A DNA stretch of 64,000 nt from the NCBI RefSeq assembly GCF_040712315.1, contig NC_134013.1, forward strand, positions 46,901,501 through 46,965,500. The letters run 5' to 3'. Each line of letters starts with the position of its first letter. The first letter of the stretch is position 1. A program made the position numbers and the translations under genes. Shown here piece after piece: positions 11,604 to 22,450 of the stretch. This DNA comes from Castanea sativa (taxonomy: Eukaryota; Streptophyta; Magnoliopsida; Fagales; Fagaceae). The notes under the pieces were generated by a model that saw nothing but the letters and a program-made list of their open reading frames with translations, was not told where the DNA came from and did not search any database.

Positions 11604-11787
11604 CCTGAAATGTGACAATGTTTCATTAATTTCTTTAATACATCACGGTGCTGTAGAGTGAAGACAGGTTGTCATGCATTGTATGGTGCTAATATGGTAT
11701 CCATCCTAATTTATCCTCAGCCAAGGCTAGTTACACTTTCCATAGTTGCTTCCAAACCGCCAATATTATTTATACACAAAGAGGGCC

Positions 11788-11897
11788 GCTACTACTCCGC
11801 TACATATGCTAATCCAATCCAAAACCTGCACCAGGTCAAACTCACCTCAGCTTTGACACCGTCCTAAAATGTACCTACCCAGGATAAACATCAACCA
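11788..11897. repeat. Diverged direct duplicate, copy 2
   Basis: Partner of the segment at 10080-10195: gctaatccaatccaaaacc, caccaggtca, ctcagctttgac and cccaggataa occur in the same order. Confidence 0.65.
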
Positions 11898-11954
11898 TTT
11901 AAAAAATAATAAAATTTTAAGAAAGTTTCAACTTATGACATTTGTTCCTGATAA

Positions 11955-12063
11955 TAGTTTTTTATTATCAAACTAAGACATCAATCAGTTTTTGATACAT
12001 GTAGGAATTGAACTCTAAATCTCTTATATAACCCTTAGAAACTTTATTAGTTGAGCTAACTGG
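11955..12063 (-). mobile_element. tRNA-derived SINE, minus strand
   Basis: Read on the minus strand it starts ccagttagctcaactaat, which fits an RNA polymerase III A box. It continues with agagttcaattccta, close to the B box consensus ggttcaantcc, and ends in an A-rich tail. The same layout and many of the same words occur in the copies at 29824, 31112 and 31567. Confidence 0.65.
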
Positions 12064-12069
12064 AAGTCT

Positions 12070-12890
12070 AAAGCCCACAAACATCAACTGTTTTAAAATC
12101 ATAACTTCTTTTTTCTTTTTCACAATTTTAGTATAATTTTCATGTGGCAAACTATGAATTGTTACATAGCACTTTTAAATGAATTAGCAAATTTCTTCTT
12201 TTCATTACTCACATCCTACCACCTCATAGCTGTGGCAAAAAAAAAATTGTGATTCTAAATTATTTTTGGATAATCAATAACCAACTCCCCCCATTTTCTG
12301 ATAAACACTTTTAAACTAACAGTAGTTTATGGCATGTCAGGCCCGAATTCAGTATCATGCTGCCCGACTATTGGCTATATTGAATATAGCATTTTTATTT
12401 CAAATCAAAATCCAGGAAAATATACTTTTATTCACAAAATCTTTATAATAGATTTTATTCAAATCAAAATCCTTCCAATCACGAGCTCTAATCTTTATAA
12501 TGGATTTTAAGATCTTAATAAAAAAAATTTAACAATTATTATATGATGATGATATAATGGGGAAGGATGGAGTCAAAGTTTGAGAAATTTAAATTAATGT
12601 GTTAAAATGTAATACTTTCTAAAAATATAAAGGGTCATGCTAACGAGTGCTCTATTAGTTAACAATCTATTTTAGGAAAATTTTGACACTACTTTTATAG
12701 GAAATGAAAAAAATTGTCAAAATATTAATTGTTTTTTTTCTCATAAAAACTTTCTTTAAATGAATTATTAAACACTGCTCTAAAAACATTCGTTAATATT
12801 TTCCAAATATAAATTAAAAAATTACCAAAAAAAATCTCTATTAATTTGTGCTGACATATATCATGAGAAACTAAATCCTAATCCAATGAG
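12070..12890. other. AT-rich intergenic DNA, no gene seen
   Basis: No supported coding frame, RNA gene or complete mobile element was recognised. The base composition matches the neighbouring flank. Confidence 0.5.
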
Positions 12891-12891
12891 T

Positions 12892-13039
12892 AATTCTTAG
12901 GTACTCTCGGAGCACGAAGAATGGTGCTCCCTCCTCTCACATTCATGATGGGGTCCGCTCATTAAATTCATGGTGGGGTCTACCATGAATGTGAGAGGAG
13001 AGAGCACAATTTCACCATACTCCGGGAGTACTTAAGAAT
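12892..13039. mobile_element. Palindromic MITE, copy 2
   Basis: Same family as 11451-11603. aattcttaggtactctcgg at the left pairs with ccgggagtacttaagaatt at the right, and the inner arms (cattcatgatgggg / ggtctaccatgaatg) also pair. It lies about 400 bases upstream of the amidotransferase start codon. Confidence 0.7.
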
Positions 13040-13356
13040 TTTTTCTAATCCAAAAGTCCGTTTGGTAAAAACATTATTTAAGTGATATGAAAATATGCGT
13101 AAGTAAAAAATTTTTATAAAAATACGTGTTGTGTTGTTTAAACAATGTAATTAAACATGCCTTAAATACGCCCACGTGTATATATATATATCAGATAAGA
13201 TATACACAATTACCCACCCTAATCCTTGGAACTATTGAATATACGCGGCGCCACGACTTTGCACCGGTTTCTGACTCCTTCTCTGTACCTAACAAAAATA
13301 TATATTTCAATTTATAGTAAAATCGACCCAAGTTGTTGCTTTCTTCTTCCAATTGT

Positions 13357-13366
13357 TATATATAGC
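13357..13366 (+). promoter_or_regulatory. Candidate TATA box of the amidotransferase gene
   Basis: ttatatatag lies about 70-75 bases upstream of the start codon at 13434, a plausible distance for a plant core promoter with a short leader. A second, more AT-repetitive candidate lies near 13177-13190. The choice between them is inference. Confidence 0.5.
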
Positions 13367-13433
13367 CTAGAAATTAGTCTCCCAAAAAGCTTAACTTGTG
13401 AAAAGACTTGCCAAATACACTCATCTGACTGCC

Positions 13434-15268
13434 ATGGCCTCCGATCTCTCTGTGATCCTCCCTCGTGTTGTCATTGTCTCTAGACGTACCGTTCGCAAAA
13501 ACAAGTTCGTAGATTTTGTGGGTACGTTCTCTTATTCCACGTATCTAAGTTCTTGCGCAAATCAATTTTTACAACATATTTAAGTATATTCGGGGGCATC
13601 TCACGGGTGGATTTAATGGATTTGAATAACTTGCTGTAAATCCAAGGATCCTAATTTTCATCTAACACGATTTTTGGGTGTTTTAAGGGTAGGGAGTGGA
13701 ATAGTTTGGGTTAAGAACTTGTAGGCACTCCTGGTTTATCAAAAACTCAAAAAAAAAAAAATTCATTTTATTTTTTATAATTATTTTATTCTTGTATGGC
13801 CAACTAAAACTTTATATGTAATTTATCAGGTGAATATCATCTCGATCTTATAGTAGGCTATGGTGCAGTACCGGTAATTGTTCCCCGTGTTAATGGGGTT
13901 CATATGCTATTAGATAGCTTTGAGCCAATTCATGGCGTTCTTCTTTGTGAAGGAGAGGACATTGATCCTTCTCTATATGAAGAGGCCTCAGGTCTTTCTC
14001 CAGAAGAATTGGAAGAAATCAGGAGGCTTCATTCTAGTGATACATCTATTGATAGAGAAAAGGATACGATCGAGTTAAGGCTAGCAAAGCTTTGCCTAGA
14101 GAGGAACATACCCTACTTGGGGATCTGCAGGGGCTCGCAAGTACTAAATGTTGCATGTGGAGGTACTCTTTACCAAGATCTAGAGAAAGAAATATCAAGG
14201 AAGTGCCCAGAAAGCCAGAGAGTCCAGCACATTGACTATGACAATTATGATGGGCATAGGCATGTGGCTAAGGTTGTGGAGAACACACCATTGGATCACT
14301 GGTTTAAGGATTCTTTGGAAGAAGGGAAAATGGAGATTTTGGTGAATAGTTATCATCATCAAGGAGTTAAGAGATTGGCTCAGCGGTTCGTTCCAATGGC
14401 ATTTGCACCCGATGGTCTAATTGAAGGGTTTTATGATCCCGATGCTTATAATCCTGAAGAGGGTAAATTTATAATGGGACTCCAATTTCATCCCGAGCGA
14501 ATGAGGCGGTCAGATTCTGAGGAATTTGATTATCCAGGATGCCCATCTGCTTATCAGGTTTATTATGATCTCTTATTTAAGATAAATGTTAAGAGATGCA
14601 ATGAAATAGTTTTTTTTTTCCTTCATTTTAAAGCTTTTCTAATTAGCATGGAAATTGTGCAGGAATTTGTAAAGGCAGTTATTGCTTATCAGAAAAAGCT
14701 TAATAGCACAATATCTGTGCCAAAGCCCCTAAAGTTGGATCAAGAACAGGAGAAGCAACGAAAAATCATCATTCGGAGTTTCTCACTTGCAAGAAACTTA
14801 TACACTACTGGCCGTGTGAGACATCCCTGGAAAGAATCTGAACTTGAAGCTGGAGCAGAATTTCTTGAGGTATTATATAGATATAGATCAGAAGAGTGCT
14901 TGATTTATTTATTTATTAGGGCTTTCCTTCTTAATTAGATGTTATACAAGTATACAATCTTTGCCTATTATTTTTTGTATGTTTTGGTATGAATTGGGTA
15001 TGTTATTTCATTGCAGTCAAACACAGCACTAAGTTTTCAACAAGAGAATAGGTTGAAGCAAATGGGTGCAACAGTAAGGAATGCAGGTTCCTACATTGAG
15101 AGATTGAAGTTGAATGAGGAGAAAGAAAAGTTAGCAAGAAGTGTGATGGGGAAAATGACAGTAGAACAGCTGTCTGATCTCATGTCTTTCTACCATATGA
15201 TGGGGAACATATGTTCAGAAGTGTTGGAAAGAAAGCTAAGTTGCATTGTCAGTGACCTTGGTTCATGA
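13434..15268 (+). CDS. GAT1_2.1: Class I glutamine amidotransferase-like protein, GAT1_2.1 type (4 exons)
   Basis: The only intact host gene. Exons fit at 13434-13521, 13830-14557, 14663-14869 and 15017-15268, all with GT-AG introns and matching phases, giving 424 residues. Residues 1-270 are a class I glutamine amidotransferase / peptidase C26 domain. GICRGSQ holds the nucleophile Cys129, and FHPE holds His250 and Glu252, so the Cys-His-Glu triad is complete. Enzymes of this fold hydrolyse glutamine or gamma-glutamyl amides. Arabidopsis relatives (GAT1_2.1 group) are linked to glutamine/glutamate metabolism, but the exact substrate is not visible here. The roughly 150-residue C-terminal tail is charged, partly helical in appearance and plant-type. 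I chose the ATG at 13434 because the reading continues smoothly ([13 protein letters not shown]) into exon 2. Intron 2 is 105 bases, a multiple of three, with no in-frame stop. Confidence 0.9.
14558..14662 (+). other. Intron 2 of the amidotransferase, readable in frame
   Basis: Donor GTTTAT at 14558 and acceptor GTGCAG ending at 14662. The intron is exactly 35 codons and contains no stop. If retained, it would add a hydrophobic 35-residue stretch between the catalytic domain and the C-terminal tail. I call it an intron because it carries a T-rich tract, has correct borders and contains unusual residues (VFFFLHF). Confidence 0.75.
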
Positions 15269-16019
15269 TCTTTTTCCCATCCCAGCTATTGTGTGTCTTG
15301 CTTTTCGAAAAAGATGATCCACTAGCTTTAGGACTCACATGATTCATGGTTGATGGAGTTGCAGTTGCTTCTTCTGTCTCTTTCAAGAAGAGAAAAAGAT
15401 TGTTATTTTTTTTTTCTTTTGCTCTGTGAATTGAAAAATGAACCAAAAGCATAATTTCTGTACAAATAATTACTTCCGCTCCTTTTAATTAAATTGCTTT
15501 TTCCTTTATGGTTTTCTCTATGTAAAGGTTGCTAAGATTCAATTAGGCCTAAACACCCCTATTTCTGAGTTTATGTGGCCAAAACAAGCAAAAGTTTTTT
15601 TTTTTTTCTTTTAATTTTTAATTTTAAGAAACAAAAATACACACAAAAGGAAAGAATGAATTTCTAACACAAAGGAGCACCGTAAATTCTACTAAAAACA
15701 TTATTACTTTTAAAAGATGGTGTGGAATAAATTATACTATACCGAACATATTCTTTTAAACAACGTGAAAACAAGCAAGAGAATGAGAGGAGGGGAGGTG
15801 GAATTTGCCAATAAGATTAGATTGTGTAAAATAGAAAAAAACCCAATATTTTGGCCGACCAACCCCAAAATTCTCCTGCATCAACCAATGTAAAATTGTG
15901 TAAAATGATACAAAAGCTATAGTAAATTTGGATATATACACTATACCTGTACAAATTCATGGGTAGAACTTACCCTTGAAAACTGGCTTGCAAGAAGAGG
16001 GTGCCCAAGAGCTTATGAA
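15269..16019. other. 3' flank of the amidotransferase gene
   Basis: Likely 3' UTR followed by AT-rich intergenic DNA. No coding frame is supported. Poly-T tracts occur near 15407 and 15596. No clear polyadenylation signal could be singled out. Confidence 0.5.
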
Positions 16020-16744
16020 TGTTGGAAAAATGGTATGGAGTAATAAGAAATTGACTTCTAATATGTTCACTTGAAGATGTTATTAAAACTGGAGAAAACT
16101 CTTGAGTCCCACATAGGAAAGGAAAGAAATAGTATATAAGTTTATATGTTTATGGGCTGGACATTTAGTTAGGCGTTGGCATATGTAGACTGGGTCTTCC
16201 TGTCCAAATAATAATATTTTATTATTTTATTTTTTAATTCAATTAGACTATGCACAACAGTTTTTTCTTGAACAATATGTCTGTTCACTAACGTATATAT
16301 ATTCATAGTCCCTTATTCATAAAAAACTACATTTTTTGAAACTCTTCCAGAGAAAAATTATTTTGTGCATTCATTTGAGACAGAGAGGGAAAGAGACATA
16401 GATTAGTTCGCATAGCATGGACCTTGTGTGCTTCTTCTCTGTGCTGTAGATCATTTTATTCTAAGAGTCAAACGTCCGAGAGTCTCAAAACACCACATAT
16501 TGTGTGAATGGCAAAATCTGCTTTAAGGAGATTGTGTCAAACACAAGACTTGATCTGTTTCATTCATCCTTCATATGTTTGGTCTGTGAGTTTTTCCAAT
16601 TATCATGCAGATTTCTTCTTGTATATACAATATATTTATTGTTTTTTTCCTGTCACTTCTTTTTGAGTTTTTGCTTATATATAGATCTATATGTTGTATG
16701 TTTTTGCTTAGTTACAAAAGTAAATTGTTGAAATACATCCAACA
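16020..16744 (+). repeat. 5' LTR of a Ty1/copia element
   Basis: It begins TGTTGG and ends CCAACA, perfect short inverted ends, and is 725 bases long. A TATA-like box (agtatataag) lies near 16131. It is followed, after a leader interrupted by the CACTA element, by a copia-type gag at 19403 in the same orientation. No 3' LTR of this element was found in the window, so the element is truncated or its right part was replaced. Confidence 0.7.
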
Positions 16745-17262
16745 ATCTTAAGAAGATTATCTTAAAGCAGATTTTTGATTTCATAATTTATTTTTGTGAT
16801 AGAGTTTGTGTTGCTATAAAATGAATTTCTTTTAATATTGACTTACGGTTTCAATAGAATTTTCGTTTGGCCAGACTCCTGGACGTTGTTAATTTATAAC
16901 TATCCTTGTAGAACTTTTTCCAAACTTATCCGTTTGGCTCTAGTTTCAAAAGCATTTTTGATTGAGTTCAATATAATTTTGTTGCCTATATTGCATATAT
17001 TTTTCTAGTGCCTTTTATATATATAAGGTTGTTTGCAAAAAGTTGATTATACTTTTACTGGGCGTTGAAAATCTTAAAGGGTTTTGTTGATGCTGTTCCT
17101 TTTGATTCTTTGATTTAAATAGCATAATATTTTATCATATTATTGGCTATTGATATATAAACAACATTTTAAATCTCTGTGATTGTAGTACTTGAATGTA
17201 TCGGAGTGAATCTTTCATATATTGTGTTATTTATATATAATCTTTTAGATACTGTTTCGTTG
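16745..17262 (+). other. Untranslated leader of the copia element (left part)
   Basis: AT-rich leader between the LTR and gag. cttaaagcagatttt at 16761-16775 is the exact inverse complement of aaaatctgctttaag at 16513-16527 in the LTR, so the RNA could form a 15-base-pair stem across the LTR/leader border. No clear primer-binding site was recognised after the LTR. Confidence 0.5.
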
Positions 17263-17281
17263 GTACACTACAAAATACGGG

Positions 17282-17585
17282 GTCTATAGCCGCGTTTCAA
17301 AAACGCGGCTATAGACCCCGAAAACGCAGCTATAGACCTGAAGCCGCGTTTTCTATGGCCGCGTTTACAACCCCGGCCTAAGCGGCGCAGCAACAGACCC
17401 TGCGGGTCTGTAGCGGCTACAGACCAGACCTAAAGCCGTGTTTTTGAACCACGGCTATAGGCTTCAGGTCTATAGCCGCGTTTTTTAAAAAACGCGGCTA
17501 TAGTCAGCAACCTATAGCCGCGTTTTTAAAAAACGCGGCTACAAACCTGCTTTGAGCTGCGTTTAAACCGCGGCTATAGGTCTTT
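17282..17585. repeat. Left subterminal palindromic array of the CACTA element
   Basis: At least seven dyads of the form tatagccgcgtttt(n)aaaacgcggctata are packed in 300 bases, with variants such as acgcagctatag. Each dyad can fold into a hairpin with about 13 base pairs. Confidence 0.85.
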
Positions 17586-18154
17586 TTAAAAACCAAAAAA
17601 AATTTACTGGGGTTTTTTTTCCCCCAAAAAATTCAAAAATTCAGCTTTTTTTTAAAACAAAAAAAAATTTCTGGGTTTTTTTTCCCCAAAAAATTCAAAA
17701 TTCAAACAAAAATTTTTTTAAAATTAAACACAAACCCAAAAAATTCAAAATCAAACACAAACCCAAAAAGTTTAAAATCAAACACACCTAGAAAATTCAA
17801 AATCAAACACAATATACTGACAATACAAATGCAACGTGCTCCAAAATATAACAATACAAACCATGAATCTCCTCTCATTCAACAAAACCAACCCAAATTT
17901 AACACTAAATCCATTCAAAGAACACAAAAGCTCAAGAACACAAACCTATTTAAACATAAGCACAATATCAACAACATAATAGCAAAAATAACTTCTAGCA
18001 AAAGTATAATACCCATAAAAAAAATTAGAGAATTTTTACCTCAAATAGTAGAGATGAGTGAGCCTTTAGCTTTTCTTATGAAGTTTTCCAGTGACCCTTG
18101 CTTGAAAAATGAAGTATATAGTGGTGTGGAGTGTACCGGTGTGTGCGTTGTGTT

Positions 18155-18420
18155 GAAAGAAAAAAAGAAGGAACGAGAGAAAAAAAAGAAGGAAAGAGAG
18201 AAAAAAAGAAAAGAAGAAGCAGCAGCAAAGAAACAAAGAAAAAAAAAAAGAGCAGTGTTGGAGCGAAGAAGGAAAAAAAAAAAAAAAAAAAGAGAAAGAA
18301 AGGAGAGCTGGGCGTGACTTGCAGAGAAGAAAGAAAGAAAGAACTCAAGAAAGCAGACAACAATGACCAAGAAAGAAAATATAAGAAAGAAAAGATAAGA
18401 GTGGAGGTAGGTGGGAAAGT
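18155..18420 (+). repeat. Long purine-rich tract inside the CACTA element
   Basis: About 265 bases are almost only A and G on the + strand (aaagaaggaacgagag-type), with a few interruptions. It has no protein meaning: open frames on both strands here are simple Lys/Glu/Arg or Phe/Ser runs. Confidence 0.8.
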
Positions 18421-18448
18421 GGGGTTCTGGGTTTTTTTAATGGTGTTA

Positions 18449-19130
18449 TCTATAGCCGCATTTTCAAAAACGCGGCTATAGCCCCTCCCTTATTTTAAAA
18501 AAATAATTTATTCGGATGCACGTACAGCTCATCCTTTTAAAAAATATATATATTATTTCACTGGACCTATAGCCGCGTTTTTGAAAACGCGGCTATAGCC
18601 CCACCCTTATAAAAAAAAAATTTATTCGGATGCACAGGTAATCTTTTTAAAAAATATATATTATTTGACTGGACCTATAGCCGCGTTTTTGAAAACGCGG
18701 CTATAGCCCCGCCTTTATATAAAAAAATAATTTATTCGGATGCACAGGTTATCATTGTAAAAATATATATATGGACCTATAGCCGCGTTTTTGTGAAACG
18801 CGGCTATAACCCTCCCTTAAAAAAAAAATTTGTTCTACTGTACGTAGCACCCTTAAAAAAATTAAAAATTTTTGTCTGGACCAATAGCCGCGTTTTGATA
18901 AACGCGGCTATAGTCCGGACGTAAAACGCAGCTCAAGGCACTAGAAACGCGGCTTTAGACCTAACCTATGGTCGCGTTTAACAAAACGCAGCTATAGGTT
19001 GGGTCTGAAGCCGCGTCTCTAGGAAACGGCGCTATAGGTTTGGTCTATAGCCGCGTTTAAAATAAACACGGCTATAGGTCAGGTATAGCCGCGTTTTTTA
19101 TAAACGTGGCTGTAGCGCGCATTTTTTGTA
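18449..19130. repeat. Right subterminal repeats of the CACTA element (about 105-115-base tandem units)
   Basis: Units starting near 18449, 18564, 18673, 18776 and 18882 each contain one hairpin motif ctatagccgcgtttt...aaaacgcggctatag. The first three also carry a tttattcggatgcac spacer, and the later ones have shortened or different spacers. After 18900 the dyads are closer together and more degenerate. Confidence 0.85.
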
Positions 19131-19347
19131 GTGGTAGCGTGTGTGTGTGGTATACATACATTGTAAACTACCATTATGTGTCTCTCAAAAAAAAAAAAAC
19201 CTACCATTATGTGTCTTCTGATATTTTACAGTGACGTGCTTTGAAGTTTATTGTTTAATTAGCTTATAATATAACGTTTGTTAATTAGCCATAGAGTTAT
19301 ACTTGGACTTGTTTGTACTGTGTTATATATTTCAGATTGTTTTATAC

Positions 19348-19378
<31 letters not shown>

Positions 19379-19849
19379 TTGGTTGAATTTTGTTTGACAG
19401 AAATGTCGAATGAAACTGCTGTGAATCCCGTTGCAGTGCCTGTTACTGCCCCTATTATTGTTCCTATTAACCATGGAGAAAAGCCAGAAAAATTCAATGG
19501 AATTGAGTTTACGAGATGGCAATAAAAGATGCTATTCTATCCCACTACACGGAATTTGGCTAAATTCTTATATGAGAATGCTCCAAATCTAAAGGAGAAT
19601 GAGACGGATTGGCAAGTTGTTGTTGTTGTTGTTGTTGTTGTGGAAGCATGGAAACATGCTGACTTTCTGTGCAAGAACTATATTCTCAATGGATTGGACA
19701 ACATATTGTACAATGTGTATAGTTCAATCAAGACCGCAAAAGAGTTGTGGAATTCCTTGGACAAGAAATACAAGACAGAAGATGTTGAAACTAAAAAGTT
19801 CATTGTGGGCAGACTTCTGGATTACAAAATGGTGGATTCCAAAACTGTG

Positions 19850-19854
19850 CTTAG
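19850..19854 (+). other. Target-site duplication CTTAG (left)
   Basis: CTTAG here and at 25706-25710 flank the insertion. Removing one copy plus the insert restores a continuous gag reading frame at this point. Confidence 0.9.
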
Positions 19855-20512
19855 TGTTGATACCATATTTTGCCAGCCCTCGATTTGCGTGCCAAATCCT
19901 AAAAAATCCAAAAATATTATTTTCTCTCCATGGGGCCACAAAAACATCCAAAATGACCTGGCGCAATCCATTCAAACATCGGAGCACCCAAAGTGTCTTT
20001 TCAACTAAAATGACCAAAATGGCCCTAGTCAACATTGGGTTGACCAAGCATCAAACAAGGTCAAAATCCTCACAAAACAACACTTTTCATGGTTTTTCAT
20101 CAAACTCGAGCTTCTCGGAGATTTTTGGCTACTTTGACAAAGTTTGGCTAAGTTTGACCCGAAGTTGATCCCGAGTGGGCCGAAAAACCCTAATTTTGAT
20201 CTGACCGTCAGAACAAGATGGAACTAACACCATTGCGAAGATTATAAAATTCTCATTCCAACGACTATTCACGGGTCGATATTGGAGTTAGAACGGCCGA
20301 GATATAGCGGAAACCGGTATAACACACCAATTAATGTACCACTAACTTCCGAGAGCCATAACTTCTGATCCGACCGTTGGATTTTCAAGATCCATACCTT
20401 TTTAGAAATAAGAAGTCATAATCTTTCTAGGGGTGTTGAGATCAACCCAATCCATGGCCTTTTGGAGGTGGCGGCCCTAGAATGGCTGCCACCTTAAAAA
20501 GCATGACAGGGC

Positions 20513-20520
20513 TATAAAAG
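20513..20520 (+). promoter_or_regulatory. Candidate TATA box in the 5.85-kb insertion
   Basis: tataaaag preceded by gggc and followed about 65 bases later by a C/T-rich leader. This is typical of an LTR U3/R border. Confidence 0.5.
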
Positions 20521-20699
20521 GCCCTAGGCACCCTTCAGACCAAAAAAAAAAAAAAAAAAGGAGGTCTCCCTGGTTCCTGTGCTCTACCTAGACGTTTTCT
20601 ACACCTTTCTCCTCTCTCTCAAACACAAAAACACATCAACGCTTTTTGATTCTTCTCTCTTCACCAAAAACACAAGGTATTATTTTTATACCCAATCTT

Positions 20700-22450
20700 C
20701 TTCTCCTTGGTTCTACATCTTTGATTTGGGGCTTAGAGGTGTGGATGTAACTTTCTAGCTACTATCCACAGCCCTAACCTTCTAAATCTTTTTCTAGCTC
20801 TTATCTTGCTCTTTTTGCTTGAATAACATGATTTATTGCTTTCCCTAGCATGTTTCTTGCCTTATTTGTGTTTCCAGCCTAAATCTCCTTGCTTTTATGC
20901 TTTTTGCCATGTTTCATGCTTAGAACTACATCCTTACATGCTCTCTACATGCTTTATACCCAATGCCATGTTTTCCTTTGCTTTGTTCCTCTTTTTGTTC
21001 TAGGTTGATGTTAGGATTACATGCTCACATGCTTGTATGATGTTGTGGGCTATGCCTTGCTTGGATCTATGTATCTATGTGTTTATTTCCATGCTATATG
21101 GTTAGATCCTTGTCTTCACATGCTTATATGCTTGGATCCATGTTCTTCCATGTCTATGTGCTAGGCTTTTACATGCCTATATACATATTTCCATGCTTAT
21201 ATGTGTAGATTGGTGTGTTTACATGCTTAGATTGATGTTCTCTACATGCTTTATGCCATCTATGTGCTTACGTGCTTCACGCCTTGTTTATGTGCTTAGG
21301 TCTAGACCTTGTTTGTCATGCCATGTGCTATTGTAGCCCTTTTGTTCATTTTTATTGCATTTTCTTGTGTTTTGGCCTAATGGTTAGGATCTGATCTAGA
21401 CACTATGGTCTTTGTCATCGTCCATACACCAAGGCCCACATCAAAGGGTTTGGATCATTCTATTTGCATGTCTATGCTTGCTTGCTTCTATGCTTTATGC
21501 TTGTGCTAGCCTCTCTTGTTCTAGGCTTTGCCACGCTTGACGCCCTTAGCGGGTTTGTGGTTGTGTGGTTACACCCAATGCCCATGAGGCCCTGTTTGGA
21601 TGCAACCACTTTGGATGCATCACCATGATGTAGGTTGCTTCATGCATACTTTTTCCCTTTTTTGCTCCACGCGATGCTATGCTTCCCATGCTTGTTTGTG
21701 CCACCCATTGGCTTTCTATGCATCTTTACACGCTTGCTCACATGTTCATGCATGAGTCTTTCTTGCTAGTGTGTCGTCCATGCTTCAACACAATGAAGTT
21801 ATGAACATTTGATCCAAACCTACATTTTTCCCCCGTGGACACCACCTTTTGTTTGCCTTTTTATTTGTTTGTCTTCTTTCTTGTTTGCTTGCTTCCCTAT
21901 TTTCCTTCTTGCTTTCTTATCTATTTTTTTATCTTAGGGCTTGTCATGTATCCTGCCATATGCTATGCTTGTCATGTCTATCATGCTTATCTACTTTATA
22001 CCTCTTTCATATGCCTTTTGCATCTTTTCCTTCCATTGCATGTTTGCTGGTTTTTTGTCTTTGCCTTTGCATGTACTCATATGGAGCGAGGAAACATGGA
22101 GCTAGGGCACGGTCTCCTATGCGCAAGCAAAAAGGGCGAAGACGCAATCATGTAGATATAAGCCAAGCGGCAATGCTCAGTAGATTTAGGGGTCTAGCCT
22201 CTCCCATTTGGTTATGTACACTTTTAAATCCCCTTCCTTCCTCCCTCATTTCTCTCCTAGATGGGTTGTATTAGGTATATCATGCCATGTACCATTCGTC
22301 CTCATCTCTAGAGTATGGCGACCCCTATTTACTTTCCTGCACCTATATTTTGGGTCATGCTCTAGGGATGTAGGCATTTACTTCTCCTTAGCTCTGTGTG
22401 CTTGCATTATGCATGATGTATGTATATATATACCTACTCGCCCATTCCGG
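20700..22450. repeat. Low-complexity tgctt/catgc-rich region
   Basis: About 1.7 kb dominated by short words such as catgctt, tgcttatatgc and gcttgga in irregular order. Open frames here give Cys/Leu/Phe-rich nonsense. I do not support any gene. Confidence 0.6.

Larger units (their letters stand above)
17266..19133. mobile_element. Non-autonomous CACTA (En/Spm-type) transposon, 1868 bp
   Basis: The ends are CACTACAAAATA on the left and, inverted, CACTACAAAAAATGCG on the right. The flanking triplets are GTA at 17263-17265 and GTA at 19134-19136, the 3-base target duplication of this superfamily. Both subterminal regions are packed with the motif tatagccgcgttt and its inverse, the kind of array that binds the transposase in this superfamily. 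There is no transposase gene. Open frames inside (17829-18317 and others) are low-complexity and not believable as protein. It sits in the leader of the copia element. Confidence 0.88.

Noticed and set aside
14558..14662. Continuous 344-residue frame as the true amidotransferase exon
   Set aside because: The middle part has intron borders and intron-like composition. Removing it joins ordinary coding sequence in frame, so I treat it as an intron.
17829..18481. Open frames up to 162 residues on both strands inside the CACTA element
   Set aside because: They come from poor-complexity purine or pyrimidine runs. No domain and no sensible amino-acid composition.
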